Of a DNA stretch of 64,000 bases, positions 55,201 to 63,039 are shown in pieces. This stretch comes from Sediminibacterium sp. KACHI17 (lineage in GTDB: Bacteria > Bacteroidota > Bacteroidia > Chitinophagales > Chitinophagaceae): NCBI RefSeq assembly GCF_040362915.1, contig NZ_AP029612.1:3072466-3136465 (forward strand), read 5' to 3'. Position 1 is the first letter of the stretch. The number at the start of each line of letters is the position of its first letter. A program made the position numbers and the translations under genes. The notes beneath the pieces were generated by a model. It did no database searches. It was not told where the DNA came from and saw nothing but the letters and a program-made list of their open reading frames with translations.

Positions 55201-56574
55201 GCTAATTATAAAAGCAGATTGCCGGGTTATATGGATAGTACCCGATTCATTGGTCAGAACTTCAACAGCATGGCACCAGGGCTTGACTATGTCTTTGGTA
55301 AACAACCGGACACAGCCTGGTTGAATAAAAAAGCTGCACAAGGGTTATTATCGAGAGATACAACTTTCAATTTCTTGTTCCGCCAAAGTTTTGAACAGCG
55401 ATTTAATATTACTGCACAATTGGAACCTGTCCGTGAATTGATCATTGACCTGAATCTTGAAAAAACATTTACCAAAGACTATTCTGAATTATTCAAGGAT
55501 ACTTTGGGTACAGGTAAATTCAGTCACTTAAATCCGTTGGCAACGGGTGGCTTTAGTGTGTCCTATGTAGCTTTCAATACGCTATTCGGGAAATTCAATC
55601 CCAATGAGATATCAACCACTTTTAAAACTTTTGAAAATAACCGATTGGTAGTTTCAAAACGAGTTGCTGAAGCAAACCCATACTGGCAGGCACTTCCTGC
55701 GGGTCAGAAATTTACCGCTGACGGATATGCAACAGGTTATGGAAGGTATTCTCAGGATGTATTGATCCCATCCTTCCTGGCTGCTTATACTGGGAAAGAT
55801 CCTAATTCGGTTTCTCTGATCAAACAATCCAATCCGAATATTTCCGCCAATCCATTCAGTGGTATTTTGCCAAAACCAAACTGGAGACTGACCTATACGG
55901 GGTTGAGTAAATTACCTTCTTTACAAAAGATATTCAACAACATCACATTCACACACGGGTACAAGGGTAACTTGAGTATGAATAGTTTCAATAGTGCATT
56001 GTTGTATACTGATCCATTCAGATTGGGTGGTCCGGCATTTATTGATACAGTAAGCGGAAACTTCATTCCTTACTTCTTAGTTCCCAATATTACCATGCAG
56101 GAAAGCTTTGAACCTTTGATCGGAGTGGATATTACTACCAATGATCAAATGAATCTGAAGTTCACATATGGTAAGGGCAGGAGATTGAGTTTGAGTCTGG
56201 TGGATTTTCAATTGAGTGAAACAAGGAATACTGACTGGACTTTTGGTTTTAGTTGGAGAAAGCGTGGGGTGAATCTTCCATTTAAATTACCGGGTGGAAA
56301 AGCGAAAAAACTGGAAAATGATCTGACTTTGAAAGTGGATATTGGAATGCGAGATGAATCATTGACCAATAGTAGATTGGATCAGGCGAATGCGTATGGT
56401 ACAGGTGGACAAAAAGAGATCACAATTCAACCATCAATTGATTATATCATCAATAATAGAGTTAACATTCGTTTCTTCTTCGATCAGCGTAGAGTAACTC
56501 CCTATATTTCTACGTCAGCGCCAAGCGTAAATACCCGTGCCGGCGTGAGTGTGCGCGTTTCATTAGCACAGTAG
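49240..56574 (+). CDS. sprA: SprA/Sov, outer-membrane translocon of type IX secretion and gliding motility
   Basis: The 2444-residue protein is the giant outer-membrane channel through which T9SS cargo leaves the periplasm. The start appears to be TTG at 49240, giving a good signal peptide (LLSLFTFLLLLLSHAPASAQ); no in-frame ATG or GTG lies in the short gap after ruvA. Features typical of the family are LRDTALIKRSIEYDPKTRQYIIVEKIG, the SFEEFW motif, SLDVFGGIQREDFKLNVLYEEP, PRFIDDFEG-like LIFIDDFEGTRTSIDLRFP, and many barrel strands up to the C-terminus TRAGVSVRVSLAQ. Length and order are normal for SprA. Other T9SS genes are not in the window. Confidence 0.96.
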   Translation: MRLLSLFTFLLLLLSHAPASAQQQDSLRYPISDRRGDAFSQQSRNPFDLRDTALIKRSIEYDPKTRQYIIVEKIGNRYYRTPTNMSFEEFWRMQAREQERAYFKKRADALTLLNKKVARPKHEVYTSLFDRIFGLNDAVNRFAGDIKNNINDVRSAANDLNALNKLKIDIRPTGDVNILAGYQGQNIKNPTLPERARKNGGFDFDMNANLNVNANIGNKLKFPINYNTLSNLNFDNQLKLDYKGMDDELIKSIEAGNISFQSRGTLIPSAQNLFGIKTQLQFGKLFVTGALANQRSSRQSVALQGGAATQNFQKRLDDYEENRHFLLGQYFKDNYNKTMANLPVVNSQVQIQRIEVWVTNRTGATTEARDIVGLMDLGEARPYNPAVSSQTNNPLPFNGANNLYPSLAGDPNTRNPSFINTLLLSKGLRPVDDYEKTFARKLAATEYTFNPQVGFISINTQLQPDEVLAVAFQYTYNGRVYQVGEFSQDVALDSTGGVQKVLFLKLLKATSQRIQLPIWDWMMKNVYSLDVFGGIQREDFKLNVLYEEPSGGLKRYLPETSPAVGGQPLLRILNLDRLNNRNDPQPDGVFDFIDNFTVLPQTGKIIFPVLEPFGRDLDTLAFSGLPASVKNKYVYYALYDSIKAIAQTYANLNRFVMQGQVKGNSSGSEIYLNTFNIPQGSVTVTAGGQILKEGADYTVDYNLGTVRILNAGILNSNVPVNVSFENNAGFGMQQRGFSGLRLDYIASKKLSLGATSVRLGERPFFTKMAYGDDPIRNTMYGLDFSYQSELPGLTRLLNKLPFYSTKATSAINAYGEAAFLKPGHPPQIGRGEQGLIFIDDFEGTRTSIDLRFPFVAWTLASTPQGNAKFPEATLTDSIDYNFNRAKLAWYNIEPNLQDKNSSNNPLRRNLTELSDPRVRQVFTNELFPQRTTNITDVQAATFDLAFYPTEKGPYNFETRPSEFTANGRLTKPGNRWGGIMRAIDQTDFETGNIEFFEIWMQDPFILNPTSRGGKFFLNLGNVSEDVLKDGKRFYENGLNTPNIPAAVDSTNTWGKTPVNPIQITQAFSNDPNDRPFQDVGFDGLDDDAERRKKGYILNRIAQNFGTSSPAFIQAQADLARDNYKWFRDNSFDQLGTGILGRYKNHNNPQGNSPVAVTGGGQFTPAATLYPDNEDLNRDNTLNETEAYYEYEVNLRPGMDVGITPYITDKRRVTVNAADGTTKTEDWFLFRIPIRGFSRKVGSIADFKSIRFARLYLTDFEDSVVIRMARMDLVRNQWRQFSFNLDTTGSYTPINNIAGTTFNTLAVNLEENSSRRPVNYIMPPGVERVQLLSNNGVNLQQNEQAMSLQVRNLITGDARAVFKTLNLDIRQYGNLSMYLHAESVPGQRPLQDDELYAVVRIGQDFLNNYYEIKVPLKVTAPGTYPRGQEERVWPAANDLNVSLRDLIDLKLRRNERGGTVTNIYRERFGNKIYSIRGNPNLGEVRGILVGVENPYRPDGPMLSSEVWVNELRLSDLDERGGWAALGRVDLLLADLGTMSVSANTRSQGFGTIEQRVNERARDNLMQFDIAANIDAGKLLPKKARFSLPVYASINRTILTPEYDPFDRDVRYKEKLNNSLPNQRDSIRKAAVDQTTIRTLNFTNARFLPGAKQGLLSLSNFDFNYSFTETEQTSPVIDQNKVTRHRGGFGYTYNAQSNYIEPFKKILKSNSPWFALVKDFNFNLKPSFLSFRTDIQRQFGQFIPRIVNTFDSKVERVDTTYDKYFTFDRFYNLRWDLSRSLNLDFSAVNNARVDEPFGRIDTKEKKDSVRKNFFNGGRNTLYTQKAILTYTLPLNKFPMTDWITARYGYTASYNWIGASRLAYNLGNTLENAQENNFTAQFNFASLYAKSRWMRALDNVPPPKQKGDTTKNKKAPSNLLGSTLLPKSVALQGLFGKDRKEALKKWKAQRRDERIAQRLLRANQLPELSGLERAGGKLLTMLKNVSLNYSANYKSRLPGYMDSTRFIGQNFNSMAPGLDYVFGKQPDTAWLNKKAAQGLLSRDTTFNFLFRQSFEQRFNITAQLEPVRELIIDLNLEKTFTKDYSELFKDTLGTGKFSHLNPLATGGFSVSYVAFNTLFGKFNPNEISTTFKTFENNRLVVSKRVAEANPYWQALPAGQKFTADGYATGYGRYSQDVLIPSFLAAYTGKDPNSVSLIKQSNPNISANPFSGILPKPNWRLTYTGLSKLPSLQKIFNNITFTHGYKGNLSMNSFNSALLYTDPFRLGGPAFIDTVSGNFIPYFLVPNITMQESFEPLIGVDITTNDQMNLKFTYGKGRRLSLSLVDFQLSETRNTDWTFGFSWRKRGVNLPFKLPGGKAKKLENDLTLKVDIGMRDESLTNSRLDQANAYGTGGQKEITIQPSIDYIINNRVNIRFFFDQRRVTPYISTSAPSVNTRAGVSVRVSLAQ

Positions 56575-56596
56575 GAATGTAAAACAGGAGAATAAA

Positions 56597-56645
56597 AATG
56601 TCCAATTTCGAAATCAGAAAATCTTCTAGTTCGAAATTGGACATT
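56597..56645. terminator. Bidirectional terminator after sprA
   Basis: A perfect 16-base stem: AATGTCCAATTTCGAA (56597-56612) and TTCGAAATTGGACATT (56630-56645) around 17 bases, between the converging sprA and ABC permease genes. Confidence 0.8.
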
Positions 56646-56661
56646 CATTTGTTGGATATTT

Positions 56662-58005
56662 CTAATTCTTCTTAACGGCCCATTTCCATAATTCTTTCCA
56701 GGTTACTTTCTTACCATACATCAGAATACCTGTACGATAGATTTTACCTGCAAGCCATGTTGTTCCGAAGAATCCAAGTACAAGGAAAAGCATACTCAGA
56801 ATCAATTGGAAAGTAGAAACACCTTCCGGTATACCATGGGCTACTCTGGCCATCATTACAATGGGAGAAGTTAATGGGAACAGACTACCAAAGACTGCTA
56901 AACTACCATTTGGATTATTCACAGCCTGCATCATGATAACTATGCCGAAAATGATGGGCATCATGATGGGCAGTAGAAGACTTTGCGCATCTTGCATGTC
57001 TTCATTGGCTGCACTACCTACTGCTGCAAAAAGAGAAGCATACATAAAGTAACCACCCAAGAAATAGAAAACAAAACAGCCGACAATCAGCGGGAAATTG
57101 ATCTGATTCAATCCTTCCATTAATCCTCTGATCATATCAGGTTGTTGCTTGGCAGCATCTACAGCAGCCATCATACCCGGTTGTACAGGTTGAGCCTGCA
57201 TACCTTCAAATAACTGAGGGAAAAGAATCGGAACCGCAAACTGAAGGATAATTACCAATGCCCCCCAGATCAAGAACTGTATCAATCCAACTGCACCAAT
57301 ACCAATGATCTTACCCATCATGAGTTGGAAAGGTTTTACACTACTGATGATTACTTCTGCGATACGGCTTACTTTCTCTTCCACAACACCGCGCATTACC
57401 ATGGTGCCATAAATAAAGAGAATGATATAGATCATGAAACCGGAAATAAAACCTACTGCATAGCTTACGCCCACTTTGGTTTGATTCTCTTTTTTGCCGG
57501 ATGTATTCGCAAAAGTGATCAGTTCTTTTTGTGCTTGGATACTGTCCAATTGAGCCTTAGAGATATTCATTGAAAGTAAACGTTTTTCTTCCAGTGCTTT
57601 ACTCACCCTGCTTTCAATTTTTTCACGCGTCATCAGACCTACTGTTTTCGCTGAACGGAATTGTAAAGAATCATTGGTTTGACCGCTGATACTAAATCCG
57701 GCAGGTACAAACAGGTAAGCATCATATTCTTTCTGCTCTAATTTTTTATTGAGTGAGGCGGTATCTTCTTTAACAAAACTAAATATGACCTCGCTACTTT
57801 TTTTCTCATCGATCTTTCCATTGAATACATTCGCTTCATCCACTACGGCCACTTTAAAATCAGTGGTGGATTTAACGGACATAAAGATGATGACAGCATA
57901 AAATGCGAAGATAAGGATCGGCACACCGATAGTGGTCAGTAAAAAAGTTTTCTTTTGTACCCTTGTGAGAAATTCTCTTTTGGCTACTATAAATATCTTA
58001 TTCAT
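56662..58005 (-). CDS. ABC-2 type permease (NatB-like)
   Basis: The 447-residue membrane protein has one N-terminal helix (TFLLTTIGVPILIFAFYAVIIFM), a large periplasmic region (about 45-185), and five or six C-terminal helices. The motif MRGVVEEKVSRIAEVIISSVKPFQLMMGKIIG between helices 2 and 3 is the hallmark of the NatB/ABC-2 sodium-export-like family. With the ATPase encoded upstream it forms an exporter. The substrate may be Na+ but that is a family-level guess. The extracellular part contains a Gln/Met/Pro-rich section near residue 270. Confidence 0.9.
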   Translation of the reverse strand: MNKIFIVAKREFLTRVQKKTFLLTTIGVPILIFAFYAVIIFMSVKSTTDFKVAVVDEANVFNGKIDEKKSSEVIFSFVKEDTASLNKKLEQKEYDAYLFVPAGFSISGQTNDSLQFRSAKTVGLMTREKIESRVSKALEEKRLLSMNISKAQLDSIQAQKELITFANTSGKKENQTKVGVSYAVGFISGFMIYIILFIYGTMVMRGVVEEKVSRIAEVIISSVKPFQLMMGKIIGIGAVGLIQFLIWGALVIILQFAVPILFPQLFEGMQAQPVQPGMMAAVDAAKQQPDMIRGLMEGLNQINFPLIVGCFVFYFLGGYFMYASLFAAVGSAANEDMQDAQSLLLPIMMPIIFGIVIMMQAVNNPNGSLAVFGSLFPLTSPIVMMARVAHGIPEGVSTFQLILSMLFLVLGFFGTTWLAGKIYRTGILMYGKKVTWKELWKWAVKKN

Positions 58006-58040
58006 AAGTTGTGTTGTTAGTGGTTGAATAACAATGATGA

Positions 58041-58976
58041 TTAATCTACTTTCTGGAATGATCTTGTAAGAGCACTGCTACCTTCCACAATGCGGATAAA
58101 GATATCATTCAGCGAAGGCAATATTTCATGAAACGATTCGATCGTTGTGCCTTGTTGCAAAAAGTGCATGAGTACATCATTACTACGGAAGCCTTCATTG
58201 ATCTTTACTGTGAGGTCATTCGCATTTTCATGAAGGATGGAGAAAGCCTGACTGTTGGTGTGACCCGGCTTATCCTGTAAACGAATCTTAAATTGATTTT
58301 CTTTGAATCTTTGCTTGATCTCTGCTACAGATCCGTCTAAAACTTTTTTACCCAGATTCACCAACACAATATGATCACAGATCTCTTCAACCTGTTCCAT
58401 ACGGTGAGTACTGAAAATAACAGTAGACCCACGCTGTGCCAAACCAAATATTTCATCCTTGATCAAATTGGCATTCAATGGATCCAAACCGCTAAAAGGT
58501 TCATCCAGGATGATCAGTTTGGGTTCATGAAGCACCGTGGTCACAAACTGTAGTTTTTGGCTCATCCCCTTACTCAGGTCTTCCACTTTTTTATTCCACC
58601 AGGTCTCCATTTCGAGTTTCTTGAACCAATATTTTATTTTCTCCATTGCTTCATTTCGGCTCAATCCTTTCAATTGTGCCAGATATAAAGCTTGTTCTCC
58701 GATCTTCATTTTCTTATACAAACCACGTTCTTCCGGCATGTAACCGATCAAACGAATATCATTCAATGGATCAAAGGGCTTGCCATCAAATTTGATCTGT
58801 CCCATATCAGGGTAAAAAATGCCGGTGATCATACGCAGCAGGGTGGTTTTACCTGCACCATTCGGACCCAAGAGCCCGAAAATGCTGCCTTTTTCAATGG
58901 AGAAACTGATATCATCCACTGCTTTTTGTGTGGCATAATATTTTCTTAATGCCTCTAGTTCAAGGATTTTACTCAT
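58041..58976 (-). CDS. ABC transporter ATPase (NatA-like)
   Basis: From ATG 58976 the protein has 311 residues. Walker A is LLGPNGAGKTTLLRMI, the Q-loop IGYMPEERGLYKKMKIGEQ, the signature the variant LSKGMSQKLQF, and Walker B LIILDEPFSGLDP. The C-terminal 90 residues form the regulatory extension typical of NatA-like proteins. The longer frame to 59033 adds a segment not found in the family. It is cotranscribed with the permease gene (gap 35 bases), which together encode an export pump. Confidence 0.93.
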   Translation of the reverse strand: MSKILELEALRKYYATQKAVDDISFSIEKGSIFGLLGPNGAGKTTLLRMITGIFYPDMGQIKFDGKPFDPLNDIRLIGYMPEERGLYKKMKIGEQALYLAQLKGLSRNEAMEKIKYWFKKLEMETWWNKKVEDLSKGMSQKLQFVTTVLHEPKLIILDEPFSGLDPLNANLIKDEIFGLAQRGSTVIFSTHRMEQVEEICDHIVLVNLGKKVLDGSVAEIKQRFKENQFKIRLQDKPGHTNSQAFSILHENANDLTVKINEGFRSNDVLMHFLQQGTTIESFHEILPSLNDIFIRIVEGSSALTRSFQKVD

Positions 58977-59124
58977 ATTGATGTGGTTTGGTCGTGTTCG
59001 AATAATGTCGAAATGAAGATAACAAATCAACAATAACAGCAGGTTAGTAGTGGATAGGCGGGAATTATTACAGTAATTGAACCTGAATCTGCTAATTTCG
59101 CGCCTTAAATACGTGAAAAAGTAT

Positions 59125-60126
59125 ATGAATCATTTGCAAAAAAGTAAGATCGGCTTTTTATTGTTATTGATCCTGGTGGTATGTGGTAGCTGGGGTTTTC
59201 TGGTGCACAGAACCATTCATCAGTTGGCGGTCTATGAATTGCCTGCAGAGATCAGACCTTTTTTCTATAAGAACTTAGAAAAAGTAGTTGCAGATGCTCC
59301 TCGTCCTGATCAAAGACGTAATACAGATAGTACTGAAGCTCCTAAACATTTTATTGATCTGGAAATGTATGGCGAGAATGCTGCAAATACAATGCCTTTT
59401 GATTGGCAAAAAGCCATCCAGAAATACTCTAAAGACAGCTTAGAGAAATATGGATACGTGCCTTATCATGTGATTTACATGAAGCATAAACTTACACAGG
59501 CATTCAAGCAGAAAAATAAAGACAGTATCCTTTTTTATGCAGCGGATATCGGTCATTATATCGGAGATGCGCATGTACCATTGCATACTACCGTGAATTA
59601 TGATGGACAGTTGACCAATCAAAAAGGTCTACATAGTTTATGGGAATCAATGATACCGGAATTGGAAATAGAACAGTATCAATTGTATTCATCACATAAA
59701 GCTACTTACCTGAAAGATCCGGCAGCAGCTATCTGGAAAGCAGTACGTACGGGCTTTACGATGGTTCCTGAAATGCTGGCAAAAGAAATCGAAGTCTCTA
59801 AAAATTTTACTGATGCCACTAAATATCGTGTGCAGATCAGGAGAGGCAGAGAATCAAAAAGTTATTCTACCGAATTTGCAAAAGCGTATGCAGCATCATT
59901 AAAACCAAGTATCAATCAACGATTATTACAGTCTGCTGATCTGATTGCAGATTTTTGGTATACAGCATGGGTTGATGCAGGTAAGCCTGACCTAAAGCAA
60001 ATAACTCAAAACTGGACGGATAACGATCAGCAACAATTGGATAAAGAATTAGAAGCGTTTAAGAAGAATGAGTTACTAAAACAGCAGTTGTTGATCTCGC
60101 GAAAACAGATGCAAGAAAATAATTAA
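59125..60126 (+). CDS. Secreted zinc-dependent phospholipase C / S1-P1 nuclease superfamily protein
   Basis: The protein has a signal segment (KSKIGFLLLLILVVCGS) directly followed by WGFLVHRTIHQLAV. In this superfamily the mature N-terminal Trp and following His bind zinc, which fits cleavage before that Trp. Other ligands are HFIDLE, and AADIGHYIGDAHVPLH...GLHSLWE, giving a full three-zinc set. Total length from ATG 59125 is 333 residues; a GTG at 59113 is an alternative start. Substrate (phospholipid or nucleic acid) is not decided. TAATTTCG, one mismatch from the -7 box, lies at 59093-59100. Confidence 0.88.
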   Translation: MNHLQKSKIGFLLLLILVVCGSWGFLVHRTIHQLAVYELPAEIRPFFYKNLEKVVADAPRPDQRRNTDSTEAPKHFIDLEMYGENAANTMPFDWQKAIQKYSKDSLEKYGYVPYHVIYMKHKLTQAFKQKNKDSILFYAADIGHYIGDAHVPLHTTVNYDGQLTNQKGLHSLWESMIPELEIEQYQLYSSHKATYLKDPAAAIWKAVRTGFTMVPEMLAKEIEVSKNFTDATKYRVQIRRGRESKSYSTEFAKAYAASLKPSINQRLLQSADLIADFWYTAWVDAGKPDLKQITQNWTDNDQQQLDKELEAFKKNELLKQQLLISRKQMQENN

Positions 60127-60132
60127 GCGATC

Positions 60133-60162
60133 AGGGAGGTCAAGAATCACTTCCCTTTTTTT
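60133..60162 (+). terminator. Intrinsic terminator overlapping the end of the FAD oxidoreductase gene
   Basis: AGGGAGGT (60133-60140) and ACTTCCCT (60149-60156) pair with one wobble and are followed by TTTTTT. It serves the zinc-enzyme gene; the converging oxidoreductase gene ends at 60147, within it. Confidence 0.75.
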
Positions 60163-61766
60163 ATGATCATATCGGCTACTCTTTCTCCATCCATTGCAGC
60201 ACTCACTATACCGCCTGCATAACCTGCTCCTTCGCCACAGGGATATAAATTGCTTACTTGTGGATGTGTTAATGTATCTGCGTTTCTCGGAATTCGAACA
60301 GGAGAGGAGGTTCTGCTCTCTGTAGCTACCACTACTGCATCATTGGTATAATAACCTCGCATTTTTTTACCAAATGCTGTGAATCCGCCTTGCAAGCTTT
60401 TGTAAATAAAATCTGGCAGCACTTCTTCAAGGGCAGTAGAATTCAATCCGGGTACATAACTGCAATCAGGTAAATCGGCAGATACTTTGCCGGAACAAAA
60501 ATCAACCATTCGTTGAGCAGGCGCTACAAAATGACCGCCTCCTGCATGATAGGAGTTTTGCTCAACTGCCTGCTGAAAATACATCAATAGCAGCGGATCG
60601 TTTTTAGCAGGGATATTTTTATTGATAGTGCTTCCATCAGGTAATGTCCATTTTCTTTTCACAAAAAACTGAATTGCATCCTGTTGTTCCACCTGAACCA
60701 CCATGCCACTATTGGCATAGGGGTTATTGCGTTTACTTGGGCTCCATCCATTGACCACCAATTCACCCGGACTCGTTGCTGCGGGTGCGATGATGCCACC
60801 CGGACACATACAAAAGCTAAATACTCCTCGGTTATTGACCTGTTCTACCAATCCATATGAGGCAGGAGGTAAAAATTCATCACGGATCGGACAATGATAT
60901 TGAATGGAGTCGATCAGCGCCTGCGGATGCTCAATACGAACCCCTAAAGCAAATGGTTTGGATTCAATTAGTATTTGTTTATTGGATAGCAGTGTGAAAA
61001 TATCACGGGCTGAATGTCCTGTTGCAAGGATACATTCATCAGCCATGATGGTATCACCATCCGCGGTGAGCACTCCTTTGATGATTCCTTTTTCAAGGAT
61101 GAAATCAACAACCTTTTTTTCGAACAAAAACTGTCCGCCACTATCGCGAATTTGCTCGCGCATGGCTGTAATGATATGTGGAAGTTTGTTAGTGCCAATA
61201 TGCGGATGTGCATCGTACAAAACAGATTCATTCGCACCGAACTGATACAATAAGTTCAGGATACGGTGAATATCTCCTCTTTTGGTACTGCGGGTATATA
61301 ATTTACCATCGCTGTAAGTGCCTGCACCGCCTTCACCAAAACAGTAATTGCTTTCAGGATTAACAATACCTTCTTTATTGAGTTTGGCAAGATCTCGTCT
61401 TCTGGAGCGAACATCTTTACCTCTTTCCAGAATGATCGGACAGATACCGGCTTCTATCAATTTTAGTGCAGCGAATAATCCGGCCGGACCGGCGCCAATG
61501 ATGATAACTTTTTTTGTGGAACTACCAACATCTTTAAATGAAACAGGATCGATCGTTCTGGCATGAAAAGGTTCATCAATAAATGCCTGAACTGTGAGAT
61601 TCATCCAAACTTGTTGACGGCTACGGGCATCGATCGAACGTTTGAGCAATACATAGCCTGAGATCTGTTCTATGCTTTTGCCACTAGTTTGAGCGATATA
61701 CTCCCGAACGATGGCTTCATTCGCCGCTTCAGACGGCTTTAACTTGAGTGTGTATTGTTGTTGCAT
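60147..61766 (-). CDS. FAD-dependent oxidoreductase of the COG2509 type
   Basis: The 539-residue cytosolic flavoprotein has an N-terminal alpha/beta domain (about 1-90), then a Rossmann FAD motif (IIGAGPAGLFAALKLIEAGICPIILERG). Later segments are NYCFGEGGAGTYSDGKLYTR, ECILATGHSARDIF and the C-terminal NLYPCGEGAGYAGGIVSAAMDGERVADMI, all typical of the COG2509 'uncharacterised FAD-dependent dehydrogenase' family. The natural substrate is unknown. It is preceded by the DUF3127 gene on the same strand after 43 bases. Confidence 0.9.
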   Translation of the reverse strand: MQQQYTLKLKPSEAANEAIVREYIAQTSGKSIEQISGYVLLKRSIDARSRQQVWMNLTVQAFIDEPFHARTIDPVSFKDVGSSTKKVIIIGAGPAGLFAALKLIEAGICPIILERGKDVRSRRRDLAKLNKEGIVNPESNYCFGEGGAGTYSDGKLYTRSTKRGDIHRILNLLYQFGANESVLYDAHPHIGTNKLPHIITAMREQIRDSGGQFLFEKKVVDFILEKGIIKGVLTADGDTIMADECILATGHSARDIFTLLSNKQILIESKPFALGVRIEHPQALIDSIQYHCPIRDEFLPPASYGLVEQVNNRGVFSFCMCPGGIIAPAATSPGELVVNGWSPSKRNNPYANSGMVVQVEQQDAIQFFVKRKWTLPDGSTINKNIPAKNDPLLLMYFQQAVEQNSYHAGGGHFVAPAQRMVDFCSGKVSADLPDCSYVPGLNSTALEEVLPDFIYKSLQGGFTAFGKKMRGYYTNDAVVVATESRTSSPVRIPRNADTLTHPQVSNLYPCGEGAGYAGGIVSAAMDGERVADMIIKKGK

Positions 61767-61809
61767 ACTGTTAGGTATTTAGCCTAAAAAGTGTCTAATA
61801 AAATAATGA

Positions 61810-62184
61810 TCAGAATGGAAGATCATCCACCACGTCAGCTGGTGGCGGCATATCATTGTAGGCATTACCGGCCGATTGATCTTGTTGTCCAAGTTTTACA
61901 GCTTCCATGCGCCAGGCATCTAAGTTGGTGATGTAGTTCTCACGACCATCTTTAACCCATTTGGTTCCTTTGATATTAAATTGAACACGTACGTCGTCTC
62001 CAATATTAAAACGATCAGGCATTGCGGTCTTATCCTGAACGCATTGAAACTTTACATAATTGGTAATGACTCTTCCGCCAATATCTTCTGATTTTTCTAT
62101 TACAAATTCGCGGGTTTTAAAGGTCTCACTTCTTTGAATGATATCAAATTTGGCTACTAGTTTTCCGGTGATTTCGTACGACAT
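61810..62184 (-). CDS. DUF3127 domain protein, single-strand-binding-like
   Basis: The 124-residue protein matches the Bacteroidota DUF3127 family: YEITGKLVAKFDIIQRSETF, TREFVIEKSEDIGGRVITNYVKFQCVQD, NIGDDVRVQFNIKGTKW and NYITNLDAWRMEAV. The fold is an OB-type barrel as in SSB, with a short acidic/proline tail ending PADVVDDLPF, reminiscent of the SSB C-terminal tip. DNA binding is inferred. It is divergent from the 5'-nucleotidase genes. Confidence 0.88.
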   Translation of the reverse strand: MSYEITGKLVAKFDIIQRSETFKTREFVIEKSEDIGGRVITNYVKFQCVQDKTAMPDRFNIGDDVRVQFNIKGTKWVKDGRENYITNLDAWRMEAVKLGQQDQSAGNAYNDMPPPADVVDDLPF

Positions 62185-62295
62185 TCATTTATAATTTATT
62201 AGCCGTAAAAGTAGCATTAAAATATTCTTTAAACAGAAAAAATGCGAATCGAGGTAGAATTATATTGTACCTTCCGACATTAACCGCTAACTGAT

Positions 62296-63039
62296 ATGTA
62301 CAGGAGAAATTCTATTTTCTTTGGTCTCTTTATTGCACTATCCTCCTGCAGTACTTTTTATCAACCAACATCTTTACAGCATACCCAATACAAGATCGAT
62401 GGATCGATTCGTAATGATTCATCTGTGATGGTGATGTTGCAACCGTACACGATGAATATCAACGCAACCATGAATCAGGTGATCGGTAGCAGTGCAGATA
62501 CTTATACCAATAAACGCCCTGAATCTGAGATCGGCAATTTTTTAGTGGATTGCTATAAAGAGATGGGTGAAAAAAAATTCGGTCGCAAGATTGATGTTGC
62601 ATTCATGAATGCAGGAGGTATTCGTAGTTATCTGGCCAAAGGGAATATTACCGTAGGAAAGATTTTTGAGATCATGCCTTTTGATAATCTCCTTGTCTTA
62701 CAGGAATTGAAAGGAACTGTTTTGCAAGCGTACCTTGATGTGATGGCAGCAGATGGTGGCTGGCCGGTATCAAAAGGAACTACACTCCAGATAAAGAATA
62801 AAAAGGCAACCCGTGTCATGATCAATGGCAAACCTTTAGATCCGAATGTGATCTACACGGTTGCTCATTCCGACTATGTAGCCAATGGAGGAAGTGATTG
62901 TAGCATGTTAAAATCGATCCCACAGATCAACCGAGGATACCTGATGCGCGATGCGATATTAGAATATGTCAATATGCAAACAACCGCAGGAAAAACTATT
63001 CAGCCAATCATTGAAAACCGTGTGACGAATGCCGATTAA
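62296..63039 (+). CDS. 5'-nucleotidase C-terminal domain lipoprotein
   Basis: The 247-residue protein has a lipoprotein signal (FGLFIALSSCSTF, Cys at residue 18). The rest corresponds to the C-terminal substrate-binding domain of UshA-type 5'-nucleotidases: ESEIGNFLVDCYKEM, VAFMNAGGIRSYLAKGNITVGKIFEIMPFDN, and YTVAHSDYVANGGSDCSML. It contains no metal centre. The catalytic half is encoded by the next gene, which overlaps it by 11 bases. The two proteins presumably assemble into one enzyme at the membrane or in the periplasm. Confidence 0.92.
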   Translation: MYRRNSIFFGLFIALSSCSTFYQPTSLQHTQYKIDGSIRNDSSVMVMLQPYTMNINATMNQVIGSSADTYTNKRPESEIGNFLVDCYKEMGEKKFGRKIDVAFMNAGGIRSYLAKGNITVGKIFEIMPFDNLLVLQELKGTVLQAYLDVMAADGGWPVSKGTTLQIKNKKATRVMINGKPLDPNVIYTVAHSDYVANGGSDCSMLKSIPQINRGYLMRDAILEYVNMQTTAGKTIQPIIENRVTNAD

